Below are positions 1 through 13,272 of a stretch of DNA of 64,000 bases, piece after piece (position 1 is the first letter of the stretch; the number at the start of each line of letters is the position of its first letter). Location: the NCBI RefSeq assembly GCF_009870125.1, contig NC_046679.1, positions 248,001 through 312,000 of the forward strand, read 5' to 3'. The notes under the pieces were generated by a model that did not search any database, was not told where the DNA came from, and worked only from the letters and a program-made list of their open reading frames with translations. The translations under genes were made by a program, and so were the position numbers. The stretch is from Drosophila pseudoobscura (taxonomy: Eukaryota; Arthropoda; Insecta; Diptera; Drosophilidae).

Positions 1-302
1 GGCAAGTGATAGATAAACCTGACTGACATGGCTCCTTTTATCTTTGACCCATTTTAATTTGAATTTATCAAACTATCAACCACTATAGCGTTGAAATTCG
101 GATATATTTATGTATATATGTAGGGATATACATATGTATCATCATGAGCTCTAGCCAGCTTTCGGATAGCTGGTATTCTTAACAGATATTGTATTATTCA
201 TTTCTGAATAAGAGTAGTTGAAAACAAGCTTAAGTGCAATTCGGTTAATTAGCATATATTTTAGTATGACTATAATGCATTCAATTAACTCCAGTATGGG
301 TT

Positions 303-431
303 TTAATAATACCAAAGAACATAGACGTAGAGTAGGACCAGCACAAAGAGCAGATGGATAAGAAACAGCTCAATGGCCAAGGTAAAGAGCGCCACTGGGT
401 TGACAGCCATGTAAGTGATCAAGACAAACAT
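303..431 (-). CDS. Candidate 42-aa membrane smORF
   Basis: A short ATG-started frame begins 45 nt downstream of the VhaAC45RP stop on the same strand. It encodes 42 residues starting MFVLITYMAV and ending in Tyr-Tyr. Nearly the whole peptide is hydrophobic (residues about 3-40, with Glu21 and His26 inside), so a membrane peptide with one or two spans is expected. The third codon positions are mostly G or C (GTC, TTG, ATC, CTG, GTG), as in real fly genes and unlike the AT-rich flank, and the bases before the ATG (CGAA) fit a fly start context. It may be a second cistron on the VhaAC45RP transcript or a separate tiny gene. I do not recognise the family. Chance coding in a 3' UTR is the alternative. 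Confidence 0.4.
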   Translation of the reverse strand: MFVLITYMAVNPVALFTLAIELFLIHLLFVLVLLYVYVLWYY

Positions 432-475
432 TTCGTAGCGTAGAGTTAATAACAAATCTTTGGATTGAAGCGTGC

Positions 476-1696
476 CTACTCCTGCACCGTGAAAGTCAAC
501 TGCTTGCTGCGAGAGCTCTCGAATCGGTTTGGGGTATGCATGCTGAGCATGGCGGAGATCCCCAGGCCTAGGATGCCGAGCAGGAGGGTGACTACGAAGA
601 GACCCGACAGGATAGGGGCCGAGATGAATCCAACGCAATCGTAGACCTCGCCGAACTCCTTACGCCCGTTCAGCCATGGCTGCACCTGGAAGTCGGACAC
701 AATAAGGCTCTGCAGAGTCTCGTTTTTGTTGGGGTTATTAAAGCTCAAGTCGTTGGCGGAGCATCGATAGGAGAAGCCCAGCGGGGCCGAGGGCAGAGTG
801 TAATCGTCGCCTCGTGCCAGGAGTACGCTCTTCAGTTCCCTGTACTCCACCTCAACGTTTCGCAGGATCCATGTGCCACGCGCCAATGAGAACTTGAAGC
901 GGAGCGTGCACTTCTCGCCGCTGTGCATAAAGGTAATGCTGAGCCGACCGTAGCCCTTAGCGTGCTGATCGTCAAAGGTGATCTGCTTTATGTGCTCCTC
1001 CAGGCGCAATGTCTCGTTGGTAAGCCGCAGCTCGGGGGGACCGTTCAGGGAAAGAACCGCCTTGTTTCCTTCTGCCACGTAAATGAAGCTTGCCTCTGTC
1101 TCCTCGGCAACGTCAGCAGGAGGTCCCTCAGCCGTTTTTTTGGGTTCTTCCTCGGTGGTTTCACGTTTGGCGAGGAAATGTGCCTCCTCCTCGCGACTGG
1201 CTAAGATTCCCAGAACCTCACCATTCCCGTAGATCCGTAGAGCGTCATTGTAGGCCGTCACAATCTCAGCGTCGTCGTCTTCCCCGTGCCCAGATAAGCT
1301 TATGACCTGCACGACAAATTTAGGGGTTGACAACCAGTAGTATTTATCAGCTCTTTTTCTTAGTATACACACCTCAATGTTGGCATTGTACCCGAAGGGC
1401 TCAGCTATCAGCCTGCGCTCTGGTAAATAGGTCCAGGTGCCACTCTTCACCAGATTCTGGAACTTGGGGTACTTTATGCCCTCCAGACGACTGGTCGTGT
1501 TCCTCACGAAAACTACAACAGCCTTGGCCTCCCGAAACAGTTGCGTCAGTGGCTGCTCCCTGCTACTGGCCTCAACTAGCGCCTGAGCTTGCAAGCTGGA
1601 TACCTTGTGGTGACCCCAGAAGAGGAAGGGTCCGCTGATGGTCGCACCGCAACTGTAAACCAGGCCCAGCAATATCCCAACGAGAATTAGCCGCAT
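476..1696 (-). CDS. VhaAC45RP: V-ATPase accessory subunit S1 (Ac45) family protein
   Basis: This encodes an Ac45/ATP6AP1-type accessory protein of the vacuolar proton pump, a type I membrane glycoprotein that helps V-ATPase assembly and trafficking. Exons are 1373-1696 and 476-1306, giving 384 aa. There is an N-terminal signal peptide (MRLILVGILLGLVYS), a luminal domain with NxS/T sites, and a single membrane span near the C-terminus (from APILSGL) followed by a short cytosolic tail. The 66-nt intron 1307-1372 (GTGTGT...CAG) has no stop and is a multiple of three, so the unspliced frame also reads through to 406 aa. Splicing restores the family motif NIE-VISLSGHG. The family is clear. The choice of the paralog VhaAC45RP over VhaAC45 rests on synteny with Rsod and Mlc2. 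Confidence 0.8.
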   Translation of the reverse strand: MRLILVGILLGLVYSCGATISGPFLFWGHHKVSSLQAQALVEASSREQPLTQLFREAKAVVVFVRNTTSRLEGIKYPKFQNLVKSGTWTYLPERRLIAEPFGYNANIEVCILRKRADKYYWLSTPKFVVQVISLSGHGEDDDAEIVTAYNDALRIYGNGEVLGILASREEEAHFLAKRETTEEEPKKTAEGPPADVAEETEASFIYVAEGNKAVLSLNGPPELRLTNETLRLEEHIKQITFDDQHAKGYGRLSITFMHSGEKCTLRFKFSLARGTWILRNVEVEYRELKSVLLARGDDYTLPSAPLGFSYRCSANDLSFNNPNKNETLQSLIVSDFQVQPWLNGRKEFGEVYDCVGFISAPILSGLFVVTLLLGILGLGISAMLSMHTPNRFESSRSKQLTFTVQE

Positions 1697-1934
1697 TTTG
1701 TATAGCTCTGGATATGATTATTCACCGAAATCACTGACACCTCTGACTGACTGCCTGTCCTTCGCTGAAAGAGGAAAGTATGTACGCGAAAAATCGATTT
1801 CGTTCCACGCATGCGCAGAGAATATGAAAATGAAAAGGCGGGTGGTTTCCAAATCGTGGTCGAGAGCTGAAAAGTGAAAATGTTATTTGACAACCTGTTG
1901 CTTTACTTCCAATTTAAGTTAAGTACAATCTAAT

Positions 1935-4896
1935 CTAATAATTAGGGAATCTAATAATTAGGCTGATGACTACGATGGCTAATACAAAAGGCTTTGGTTC
2001 AATTGTTGAAAAACTAGAAGACGAGAATCGGCCCTTGAAGGTCTTGGTGCCTATGGGGATGTATGGAAAATTAAATTCCAGATATTTTAGGTTTCACGTT
2101 TGATTTACTCACGCTTTTCATTTGTGTCCCTCACACCGCAGGTACGGTAGGAGATAGTCGGCTTGCGCTTTTGGTTCACGTAGCCGGGAATGAATAAACT
2201 GGGGGCATCCAGTCGGCCAGCGGCTATAAGACGCGACATGTCCATCTCCAGCCGGTGTGCGAGCGGGCCCTTAAAGTGGATGATCATCTGGATGCAGGCG
2301 CCGCCATGCAGCTCCTTCGTCTTTCGAGCATCCACGTCCAACATCCACTCAGGGATACCCATCACAGAGCGCAGCTCCTCTAGGAATTGTGCCCTATCGA
2401 TAAAGATATCCATTCATATTAACGTAAGGCCGCTTGAGGTAGAATCTTACTTACACCACAAAGCGCGGTGGCTTCTGCAAATTGATATACTTGATGACGT
2501 TGTGGTCGGGCTCGATATTGGCACAGGCGAATCGTTCATGTGAATGATCAGGTCCAAAGATGACAATTGAGCGTCCAATCGCACCCACTGGCGCCTCCAG
2601 CGGGAAGTTTGAGTCAGTAAACACCACACGCTCCCCACCCAAATCTGAAACGCATTCGAGTGAGCATCGAAGAAAGGCGATTACCCTGATTACTCACCTA
2701 TTGTACCCATGCGGGCCCCTACATCGCCCACATAGCATCGAAGGGGATTGTCCGGCGCACATTCCTGTTCGTAGAGATCGAGCTGCAAGCAAAGACCATC
2801 AAAAATAGGGATCTATGGAACGCTAGAAAACTCACATTCAGTGGATCTGCCAGCTGCGTGTAATACGGATTCCACACATACCCTCCGGCCACACAGCGTG
2901 TGCTGGTTGGCTTGACGGCGGCGTCCACTCCCACGGGGTTGACGAATATCTGCCAGTTGTGGTTGCGAGTGGAGTTCCGATCGTTCTTGCCGGGGTGCCG
3001 CAACTTAACCTCAATCACCGTCTCCGACTGGCTGCCGTCGTTGTGGATTAGCTGCGTCATCTTGACGTAGCCGTAGGCGTAGCCGGTGGGATGGTGAAAC
3101 GATGCGATGGCTCGTAGTTCTCGCGCCTCGCTTGGACTGTAGCCTCGCTCTAAAGTGCTGTAAGAATCGGTTTTAGCTCAATAAATAGAAGACTCTATTC
3201 CACTGTTATAACCTGCAGGCCCAGCGGGCATTCCTCTGCTGCTTGTGAATGACTACAGATCGTCCGATTATACTGTTGTATCCAAAGAGCGGCAGGTTCG
3301 TATCGTTGTACGAATCCTCGTACTGGGTGAGTCCGTTGAGGCCGCCAAACTTTCCGCTCAAATCACCCAACTCGTATTGATCGCTGGTGCCCCGTCTAGG
3401 AGGAGGCGAGGACTTGGGATTCACCTCGATAGGATTCCAGTGGCCATAGAGGGTTGAAGCCTCGCATGGAAAAGCCAGATTAGCCTCAACGGGAGTCTGT
3501 CGATTATCAACGATTAGTGGACGAATCCTCTTCTCCGAAGACGAATCTTACTTTGTGGATGTGATAGCCGCCATTGTCCTGCAGGCCCTTGAGTTGCACC
3601 TCCACATTGCTGACATCGTACTCCGACTGCTGCGTGATCTCTACCCTTCCACTCACTGTCAGCTCATCGCCGTTGGCGTACCACTCCTTAGCCACCACCT
3701 TTCTCCGGTAGTGTCCGATCACGGCGGAACACGCAAGCCTCTCCCCCCTGGCCTTTGGCCCGTTGTCCTCGTAGATGACCAGCGACTTGCCCAGAATGCT
3801 GTGTCTTCCCGATAGCGGCAGATTCCCATCGACAAACATGCGCCGGCTAAGCTTCTGTGCTGCTCGCCTCCTTCCAGCAATGGTCAACCTTCCCAGCCTC
3901 ACGTCCAGGGCTCCCATTCGACACATGGCAGGCAGCTGGGGCTTACAGAAGTCGTCAGCGCTGCGGTTTCCCCAGTACACTTTGAAAGGATTGTGGATGC
4001 CACCGGCCGAGAGGCAACGCTGCTGCCAGTCATAAAAGTCTTTACCTGGGGCACTACTGTGGATGGCCCAGCGATGGTCGAATGTGGTGTTCTGTGTGGA
4101 CCCGTCCGCCTGGATGAGATACTCAAATAACACGGTAGTGTCCTGCCAAGGTTGTTCGGTGGGCTGTCGGAAGATAACTCGTCCCACCACCGGATAGCGG
4201 AACAGGACCTGTCATAGTACAAGTAAGATGTTAGATGGAATGCATATAGTATGTATGTAGAAAATCCAATTCCAGTTCCTCCACGCACCTGAGCTGTGAA
4301 CATCGGCTGCTGGTATACTCCGTTCTGCAAGTACTGGCTGAGAGTGGCGCAGCCCCAGATGTTCTTAGTGATGTTCTGCACATCCGTGCGGTTGAATGTG
4401 TAAATCACCAGACTCCTTTGGGCTATGCTATGGTGGCCCTGGAGCGGTAGGAAGACGTCCCAGTAGAGGCCGCTCAGCTCGGAGCTGGTTCCGGGCAGCA
4501 CGTACTGATGCCAATATGCCTTGTTGCGGCCCTGTAGCTTTCCTGAGAGGTCTCCAACTGCATACTGCTCCTGTGTGCCGTAGCCAGGAGGTGGCACATT
4601 TTTCTGGAGGCCGCGGGGGTTGTGCATGTCCCCAGTGGTCAGGCAAAAGTCCTCCCTGCCAATGCGCTGTGGGACGGGAGGCATGCTGTGAAGGCGGAAG
4701 GCGGCCACATCTTCGGCAAACTTGCGGCTGACATGCTGCGACAAAGGTGCACCCAAGGTGAAGTTCAGGAATGTGGGATCGAATTTCCATCGTTGAGCGA
4801 ATGTCACCTCCCCCTTGACACCTCCCGAGTTTATGAAGGTCCTGCAGAAAAACGGATAATCATTATTCGGTTGTTTCCTGAAACTTTTCTGATTAA

Positions 4897-4928
<32 letters not shown>

Positions 4929-6272
4929 AAAATATATATATAAAAATAAATAATATATATATATATATATATTTTATTTGTTTTGGGTTTCGTGGATCAG
5001 ATGTTCCATGATGCAAAACGAAATCAAATTCAAATCGAACCAAGGACTTATTATGGTGCTTATTTAAATAGTTTCCTTTCACCTGACTTACTTGTAAATA
5101 AGTGGCTGCACATGCCGAATTTTTGTGCATGCCAGATAGGTGTCCGGGTGTTGATTATCAAAGAGAACAAGGTAGAGCGTGCGGTGGGGGATCGTAAGGT
5201 CAGAGGGCAGCAGAGCAAGTTGGGCATCGCGAAAGACGCTGCGCTTGGGTGTCTTCAAAGCATTGTTGGCCACTCCAATCCGTCCTAGGCGCATGTCCAG
5301 GTCACCTATGCCCTGACCGGGCCCACTTCCCTGTGGGTCAAACACGAGCTCCAGAAAGTTGCAGTTGTCCTCGGTGCGGTGGTGGTCGTGCTTGAAGATG
5401 TCCGTCACAAAGATCTTCCAGTGGTGCTGGGTGAAGGACCGCTTATCACTGTCCTCTAAGCCCACTGGCTGCTCCTTGATGTGGTACAAGTCAGAGTAAA
5501 TCAATGTGTCACCACCAGCGCCCTCAGCCGGGGCCAGCCATCGAAAGTGGACTGACCCAGCCACGGGAGTGTTGAATCGTGCCTCGGCCATGTGTTCTAC
5601 GGAGTTCTGGATAGTGGTGATGGTGGCACAGATACGCGCATCCTCGCCCACCTCCGTGAGAACCAGTGACTTGCCCCAGATCCCGCAATCGCCGATTAGC
5701 TGCATCTTCCGCTGCCATGTCGAAGTCTCGTTTCCGGGCAACACCAGGTACTCCAGATCCTCGTCGAAGCTCAGCACCTGCGATCCCAAGCGATCGAGCT
5801 TGCAGCGCTCCTCGGGATCAATGATCGAGTAGTCCACCGGAAACCGACGCACGGACCAGCTCCAAACCTGATCTGGGTATTGGAGTGTGGCCTCCAGGCT
5901 CGCCTTAATCTCCACCGTCGTGGCGTTCATCTGCCGGAACGTGATTTCCCCGTGCAGACCCCGCTGCGAGATGTACGCAATCAGATGTTGCGCATCGGCT
6001 GTTTACGAAGCAGAGGGTGGAGAGTAAGTCCGAGAATGTGGTGAAAAGACAAAGATGTGGCTCAAGCTACTTTCGATTTCATCTCACGACAGCGGGAACG
6101 AAAAATGCGACTCCACTACGATATGTGTATGTAATGGGAGGGGAATAGCCTGGGAACATGCCAATCGCTGTCTCCATCTGGAGTACTTACCGACCCTAGA
6201 TGATGCAATCCAGCAAAGGACTATGGCGCATAGCAATGCCCTGGTCGCTTTCAATTGGGGGTCTACGGCCAT
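1935..6272 (-). CDS. Rsod: Related-to-SOD: secreted or anchored protein with multiple Cu/Zn-SOD-like repeats
   Basis: Ten coding exons join in phase: 6191-6272, 5092-5998, 4289-4841, 3552-4208, 3213-3496, 2836-3157, 2698-2782, 2455-2644, 2113-2393 and 1935-2050, giving 1158 aa. Exon 1 gives a signal peptide (hydrophobic core ALLCAIVLCWIAS). About six degenerate Cu/Zn superoxide dismutase-like units follow, seen by repeated GDLSGK or LGRL strands, LPLxGxxSIxGxSLVI strands and final CATI/CSAV/CANI strands. The metal-binding histidine pattern of true SOD1 is not kept in most units, so enzymatic activity is doubtful. The last exon is short; the donor GTGAGT at 2112 and acceptor at 2051 add a tail ending in PFVLAIVVISLIIRFPNY, suggesting a GPI signal or tail anchor. 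Without that splice the frame stops at 2105. The name comes from the repeat type and synteny. Confidence 0.82.
4895..4975. repeat. TA dinucleotide microsatellite in an Rsod intron
   Basis: Interrupted (TA)n tracts lie in the 250-nt intron between exons 5092-5998 and 4289-4841. Two long TA runs are separated by A-rich sequence. This is by far the longest simple repeat in the gene, and it probably varies in length between individuals. Confidence 0.9.
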
Positions 6273-6420
6273 TTCTCCTTCCAGGGCCCCAAAAAAGTAT
6301 TATTTTGATAGATTTGCAGTCGTTGCAGACTTTCACATTGTAGTGCGCGTGCGTGCGCTCGAGGGAAAGCAGCCCACGTCGAAACTCAACTGAAAACTGG
6401 TCGAGCAAAGGCCCAATCCA

Positions 6421-8138
6421 CAGCCAGCCAATTCCAAGTGGCCAAGTGAGTGAGGTGAGTTTCTTGCTTGGCTTTGTTTGCTCATTCGCTTTGCGCGCCT
6501 GGTTTAGCTGCGGTTTTGTTTTGCCCTGTACGCTGGTAACTTGTTTCCGGCATGCATGGCCCTCGCTTAGCTTACTCAGTTCTCGACGAGTTAACCATTT
6601 TTCCCCCTAAAACCCCCTCCTGTGCGTTCCCATCCGTAAAACTCAAATGCAGTTGTTGGTTTGTTTTCCAAGACGACTCGCCTTTTCTTTATTCAAAGAC
6701 TTTGCCATCAGTATCATCATCATCGATAAGTATGTTGTATAAAAACAGATTATTTTTTTTGGTAATATTTCTGACCGGGTTAAAAAAGTTTTCAGAATTT
6801 TCTCTTGCCATATAACTTAATTTATACTGAAGTAAAGATTCGATTCGCATTCGCATTTAACAACTTGTTGCATATTGAATTGGTTTGGTGTGTGTTGAGT
6901 GTATTAAGTACATAGTATAAAGTGATGCTTCTTCTCTTCCTTCGATCAGCCTAGGTACTAATGGTTGTATGTACTGTGATTGAATACGACAAACTTCCAG
7001 ATCCGCGTCTTGCTTTCCCCATTGCCCCTGCACACCATCCATGCCATTAGGCCGTTAATGGGGGAAAAGTGAAGATTAATCTTCATAGACAAAGATCTAG
7101 CTTCCGCCAGATACTCGTACTTTTGAAACGCATTAGCTAGAAACACTTTTTTGATCGTTTTCTTCATATTTCATATTTTTTATATCATATATCATATTTG
7201 GTTTTTGTTTTGGTAATAACGCTGATAGTTCATAAGCAGAAAGTTGTGGTCGGTTAAGTTATGTAAATTCGCATAAAACAATTTGAGTGAATGAACTTTA
7301 TGTTTCCTTTGTTATTAAGCCTAACTCTCGATAACTTGCAATATTGATAATTTGAATATGTATTCACAATTCATAACTCATAATAATTGATATTGAAAAA
7401 TGAAACTGAGTAACGAACGTTAGATAGATATGTATAACAATATTTTGTGTTTATAGAAGATAAATATTTGGCTCTCAGATAAATGTCCCTAAAAATAGTT
7501 GGTTTGCCTCTCTCTCTCCTTTTCCTGCGAGAATCAATAACGAGAAACAACAAAATTCGAACAAAAAACTCTGTGGGTCATCTAGGCCTAACGAATCCAT
7601 CCTTGCTACCCACTGACCATAACTAGTTCATCGTCACTTTTATCTTCATCTTTCTGATGTTGGTTCTTCAACGAACAGCGATTAAAATAAACATTGCTTG
7701 GTTTTTTTTTTGTTTTTAAGTTTTTTTGTTGATTTTATACGTGTTTTAAATAAAATAGTTTGCATTTGTTTTATAAATTTTACGTGTAAAATTTAACAGT
7801 AAATCAACTAGAAAACTAGCCGTCAAGTTGGTGCTTTGACATTGATCGTATGAGAGTATCCCTAAATAATGATACATGGTAAATGACTAAGATTTTTTCT
7901 GTTCTTGTTCTTATTTTTGATCGCTACCAAGGTGTTGTTGAAGAAGTTTTGAGTGTTGTTGAATGGTAACAAAAAGAGATTATATAGATATTGAGAATTT
8001 ACATATGTAAAACGAGCATTTCTTTTAATTACGTTTATTGTTTTTGACTGATTGATTTAAAAGTTTTGTTGGTTGTAATATGGATGCTGAGTTAGAAGTT
8101 AGGATGTGTGTGGGGATGCCTGATGCTTCAGCTACTGC
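6421..8138. other. Intergenic stretch and probable Mlc2 3' UTR
   Basis: There is no convincing coding sequence here. The left part is the 5' flank of Rsod. The AT-rich right part directly follows the Mlc2 stop and is the likely long 3' UTR of that gene. Confidence 0.6.
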
Positions 8139-9667
8139 TTAGGCGGCCTCCTCCTCCTCTTCTTCACCCTTGCCGGTGAGCATTTCGATCAGGGCGCCGG
8201 TATCGATCTGGTTCTTGTCATCAATGACCATCTGATCGTAGGCATCATCGACCTCCTTCATGGTGAACTTGTCACCGAAGTTCATGAGCATTTCGCGGAA
8301 TTTATCACCGTCGATGAGACCATCGTTATCGAATGTTTTGAAGGCAGCAATAACAACATCGTCTTCATCGTTGGCACCGGCAGAGGCCATACGGTTGGCG
8401 AACAGGGTCAGCAATTGGGTGAAGTTAATCGGACCCGAGGCTTCGCTCAGCATAGCGTCCAACTCCTTGTCGTTGGCGATCTTGCCAACGGAGTCGAAGG
8501 CAGCGCGCAGATCGTTCTTGCCAATAATACCGTCCTTGTCGGCATCCATTAGTTGGAAGGCCTAATCAGCGCAGCACGCACGGATTCGGAAAGAGAGAGA
8601 GCGAGAAAGAGACAGAGAGAGAGAGTGGGTTGGTGATTTGGTCATTGACTTGTGCGATAGATATGTATATGGCATAGGGATAGGGATGGGATGGGATGGG
8701 ATGTGGTTGGGGTTGGTGGATGTGGGTGTAGATATGGGGAATAGTTAGGCCATGGCCAACTCACCTCCTTGAACTCGGCAATCTGCTTCTGGGAGAAGAC
8801 AGAGAAGACCGAGGAGCCAGCGCGCTTCGACTTCCTGGAGCCACGAGAGCCGCCTGACGCTCTCTTCGATCCAGTGGCAGAAGCAGCCGGGGCAGGAGTG
8901 GCAACTGGTGCGGGGGTTGCTGCCTCAGATGCGGCTTCAGAAGCGGTTTCAGAAGTACCTCCCTCTTCCTTGGTCTTCTTCTTCTTAACCTTCTTCTTCT
9001 CATCGGCCTACATAAAGAAAGAGATATCATCAGTATCGTCGTATCGTGGAATCAAAATTCGATTCTCAGGAGTCAGGAGTCAACGGGCAAGTCAGGAGTC
9101 AACAGGCAACTGTGAAAAATCAAAAAGGTTCAGGCAGGAAGTTCCAATCCATTTGCTTTCGTTTCGAAAATATGCTCGGGAGAAAATTTTCCACTGTATG
9201 GCCCCCTGTCTAAAAATATCCGGACCACTGTTACGTAAGTGCTGCCGTATAGCACTTGCCATCTCACTCCCTCCACGATACGGATATCAAATTACATTAC
9301 TGACGCATAGCACTTGGATCCATTTATAGAACTGTTCACGATCGCCTTCGTATGCGTAGGAATGGCATATCCGAAGCCAAGGACCTTACACACTTTTGCT
9401 TTGAGTTCATAGATCAATTCCACATGCACAGACAGTTAATGGCGAGTTATTTAGGGTAACCACGATAGTAGCCGTACGGAATTACGTTGGAGATCACTTC
9501 ATATTCGAATAAATTGACTTTATATGTATGATATATCCTCTTTCGGATGCAACTAAATCACTGCACAAGTCCTTGCTGCCTATATCCATGCACGTAAGTT
9601 CTTAAGTTCAGATGAGTTCCGTTCAGTCCAGTTCAGTTAGTTTGGTGTATATCCCGATCCTTACCAT
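8139..9667 (-). CDS. Mlc2: Myosin regulatory light chain 2, muscle
   Basis: This is the phosphorylatable regulatory light chain of muscle myosin II, which binds the lever-arm IQ motif of the heavy chain in thick filaments. Exons are 9665-9667 (ATG only), 8765-9007 and 8139-8561, giving 222 aa, the same length as the D. melanogaster protein. The N-terminal extension is Lys-rich then Ala/Pro-rich. The MLCK target serines are Ser66-Ser67 in KRAGSSVFS. The first EF-hand loop is intact at residues 88-99 (DADKDGIIGKND), and the protein ends in an acidic GEEEEEEAA tail. The initiator Met is alone on its own exon, followed at once by a GTAAGG donor, so it cannot be found as a long ORF. The 657-nt first intron is a likely home for muscle enhancers. 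Identification is essentially certain. Confidence 0.97.
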
Positions 9668-11825
9668 GGTGCTGAACTTTGATGTGGCTGTCTAAACGAG
9701 TTGAGCGGTCAGAGCACACTGAATCTCTGGCTGATTTTATCGCCAAGACAATGATGTTTTAAGTTCTTTTTCGCGTGCTTCTTTTACCCACCAGGGAACC
9801 ACACAGACACTCACAAAGATACGCCCGGTGGTTCGTTGGTTCGCGTTCGGCATCTTTCGGTCCCACTCGGGCCGCCTTCGCTGTATCTGTATCTGCCATA
9901 TTCGTGCTGCCTTTTTTAGTATCTGCAAGGCTAGGTCCGCCCAGGCGATCGGTGGGGTGGCTGGGGCCATATCTATATCTACATAGCCAAAGAGCTATAG
10001 CTACATATATGCGAGTTGTTTACTCATCAGGCGCTGCTCTAATCAAAAATCTAATTATAACGGCAGAGAAAATGCTTTTCTGTAGGCTTTTACCTATGTG
10101 TACATGTGTATGTTCAGAATTTATTTCGGTGCGGTTCGAAATGATTTTCGTGCTTTCGTGGTTCGGTTTCTGCATTTGCCTACTCTTCGTTGTAGATACA
10201 TTTCCCCCTGATGTTCACATTTTGTTTTGTTTCATCTTGTTTTGTTTTACTCATCTTTGCTCTTGAGGCCACCGCCGAAAGGTGTCCTCTTGCGCTGAAA
10301 TCACCTACATTCCCATGGCAGCACACATTCAAGCAAACATACACACAAATCAAGCATTTACAGCCCGTAAATACATACATATATATGTACATGTTCTATG
10401 TGTATATAGTATATACTCGATTTAATGTTTTGCCTTGCCTATTTCTACGCTCGGCATTTTCCCGTTTCTTTTTCGTTTCTTCAGTGCCCCGAGCATTGTG
10501 CAATACGAAGAGCTGAGAGAATTCCAAATCTATCTATATGTACACAGATCGTACGGATTTCGTATCGCATAAATATCCAACGAACCCGATATTTGGCCAG
10601 AGTTATTTCGGCAACAAATGTGGAATAAACATCTGAACTTATCTATATCCGCGTCATTCATGATCATTGCATAACATTCGAAAAATAAGTTATCAATTTT
10701 TCCCTTTTTTTATGTAGTCAGCTGGTCTTTATAACTGAATGGAATGATTCCCTAGACACACATATAAACACATACATATATAAACATTAGATCATGCAAT
10801 AGATCATGCTTTTCAGTTAAGATTGTTTTGTGTTCCGAATTATAAGACAGCTTGACAAAAAATTTGATTGAAATTTGGAATACCGAACTAATCCATTATC
10901 ATTATATAGAAGGATCCAAAGAGTCAATACATCATCAGTATCATTTGATTTGTTTCCAGGGCATACATTACCGAAATCTAATAGTACATACTATTTGTTA
11001 TGATTAATTGGAACAGAAAAATTAAATGGCGTCATTTATTTGGCTTTGATTTTTATCTGCGTCCAAAATATTTTCTAATGAAATTATCAATCTACATATA
11101 CATATGTATATGTATGTAAGCTTAGTCTATAAATCAGACTAAATCACGTAAAACATAATTCATACTTCATGGATCAGACACAATAGAAATCGATTTTTAA
11201 TGCAATCTCCTTCGTGCTCCATTGAAAGTGATTTTTAGCAACAAAATTTCGGAACATTTGCAAAGCTCGCACATAACCAGACGACAATTTGGCATAAGGC
11301 CAAGAAAACAAGAAAATATAAAGATGTAGCATTGATTGTATGCAAAACTAAAAATAGAACAAAGTGCAAAATAAAGCAAGAAATATTAAAAGGAATGTTG
11401 AAATTAATGAAAATTACGGCATATCTATTTGCTTTTCCAAAGAGGACGAAAAGTACGTGTATCTCACATTTGGCAATATTAATGGATGGATATATTTGCA
11501 ATTTGGATATATTTATTATGGAGGAAAAACGCGGGCATACAAAGCATAGCTAAAAACCAAACAGTGGAGAAGGAAGTAATAACATATCCTACACATAATA
11601 TTTGTTTACCTCAAGATTTTCTAATTTTAAAAGCCAAATTAATTCAATATATATGTATATATGTACACATATGTATGTATTATTATTTCCATCGTATACG
11701 CAGACGATCATGGAGACCACGCATCGCTCGGATTTTTTGTGCATATAGTTGGGAGGTGAAACGTCATTGAGAAACAACTGTATTCGGCCAGGGACCCGAA
11801 AGCGCATTCCTCGCCGACGATCGCC
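9668..11825. other. Mlc2 upstream region, no gene seen
   Basis: This is the 5' flank of Mlc2 up to the 3' end of CG1983. The frames present are AT-rich and lack coding character. Several short TACATA/TATGTA palindromic runs occur at about 10376-10396, 11093-11119 and 11648-11685. Muscle regulatory sequence is expected here but I could not single out a firm site. Confidence 0.55.
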
Positions 11826-12825
<1,000 letters not shown>

Positions 12826-13272
12826 GGTGCGTCGTAACATTTGACGTTTTATATAATTAATATATTGTAATGTGGTTATCGCCTCAGTTAAAGTTAAATC
12901 AAAGTAGTAACTGATAAAGAAAATTAATAGTTTAAAAATAAAATCGCAGAAAGCAATACACACAACAAAACCGAAACAGCTGTTTTCAGCTGTGATAACA
13001 GAGATCTGGCTGTTAGACGCGTCTGTTAAGGGTCTACTTGTTTCGACAGTAAAAAATTTCTCAATGTTTCCCCTATATACCGATATCAAAACAAAAGTTT
13101 GTCACACGTTATATTTAAATATATATTTAACGAAAAGTAAAATTACAATTACTTTTAATTTCTACAACAATTTAAAATATTAAAGTTTTTCGCCAAACCC
13201 GCTTACACGTTAGTATATTTTTTCTGGCAATTTCTGTCAGGCGTTAGGCTATTTTTCCAGACAGAACAAAAA
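12826..13272. promoter_or_regulatory. Shared CG1983/Rad17 divergent promoter region
   Basis: Only 447 nt separate the two divergently oriented start codons. The stretch is AT-rich and has no TATA box in a clear position. It must contain both core promoters, so co-regulation of the two housekeeping-type genes is possible but only inferred. Confidence 0.5.

Noticed and set aside
1307-1372. Reading VhaAC45RP as one 406-aa exon
   Set aside because: The 22 extra residues interrupt the conserved NIEVISLSGHG region and are bounded by consensus splice signals.
8769-9329. 186-codon plus-strand ORF
   Set aside because: It is the antisense shadow of Mlc2 exon 2, whose sense protein matches the known protein exactly.
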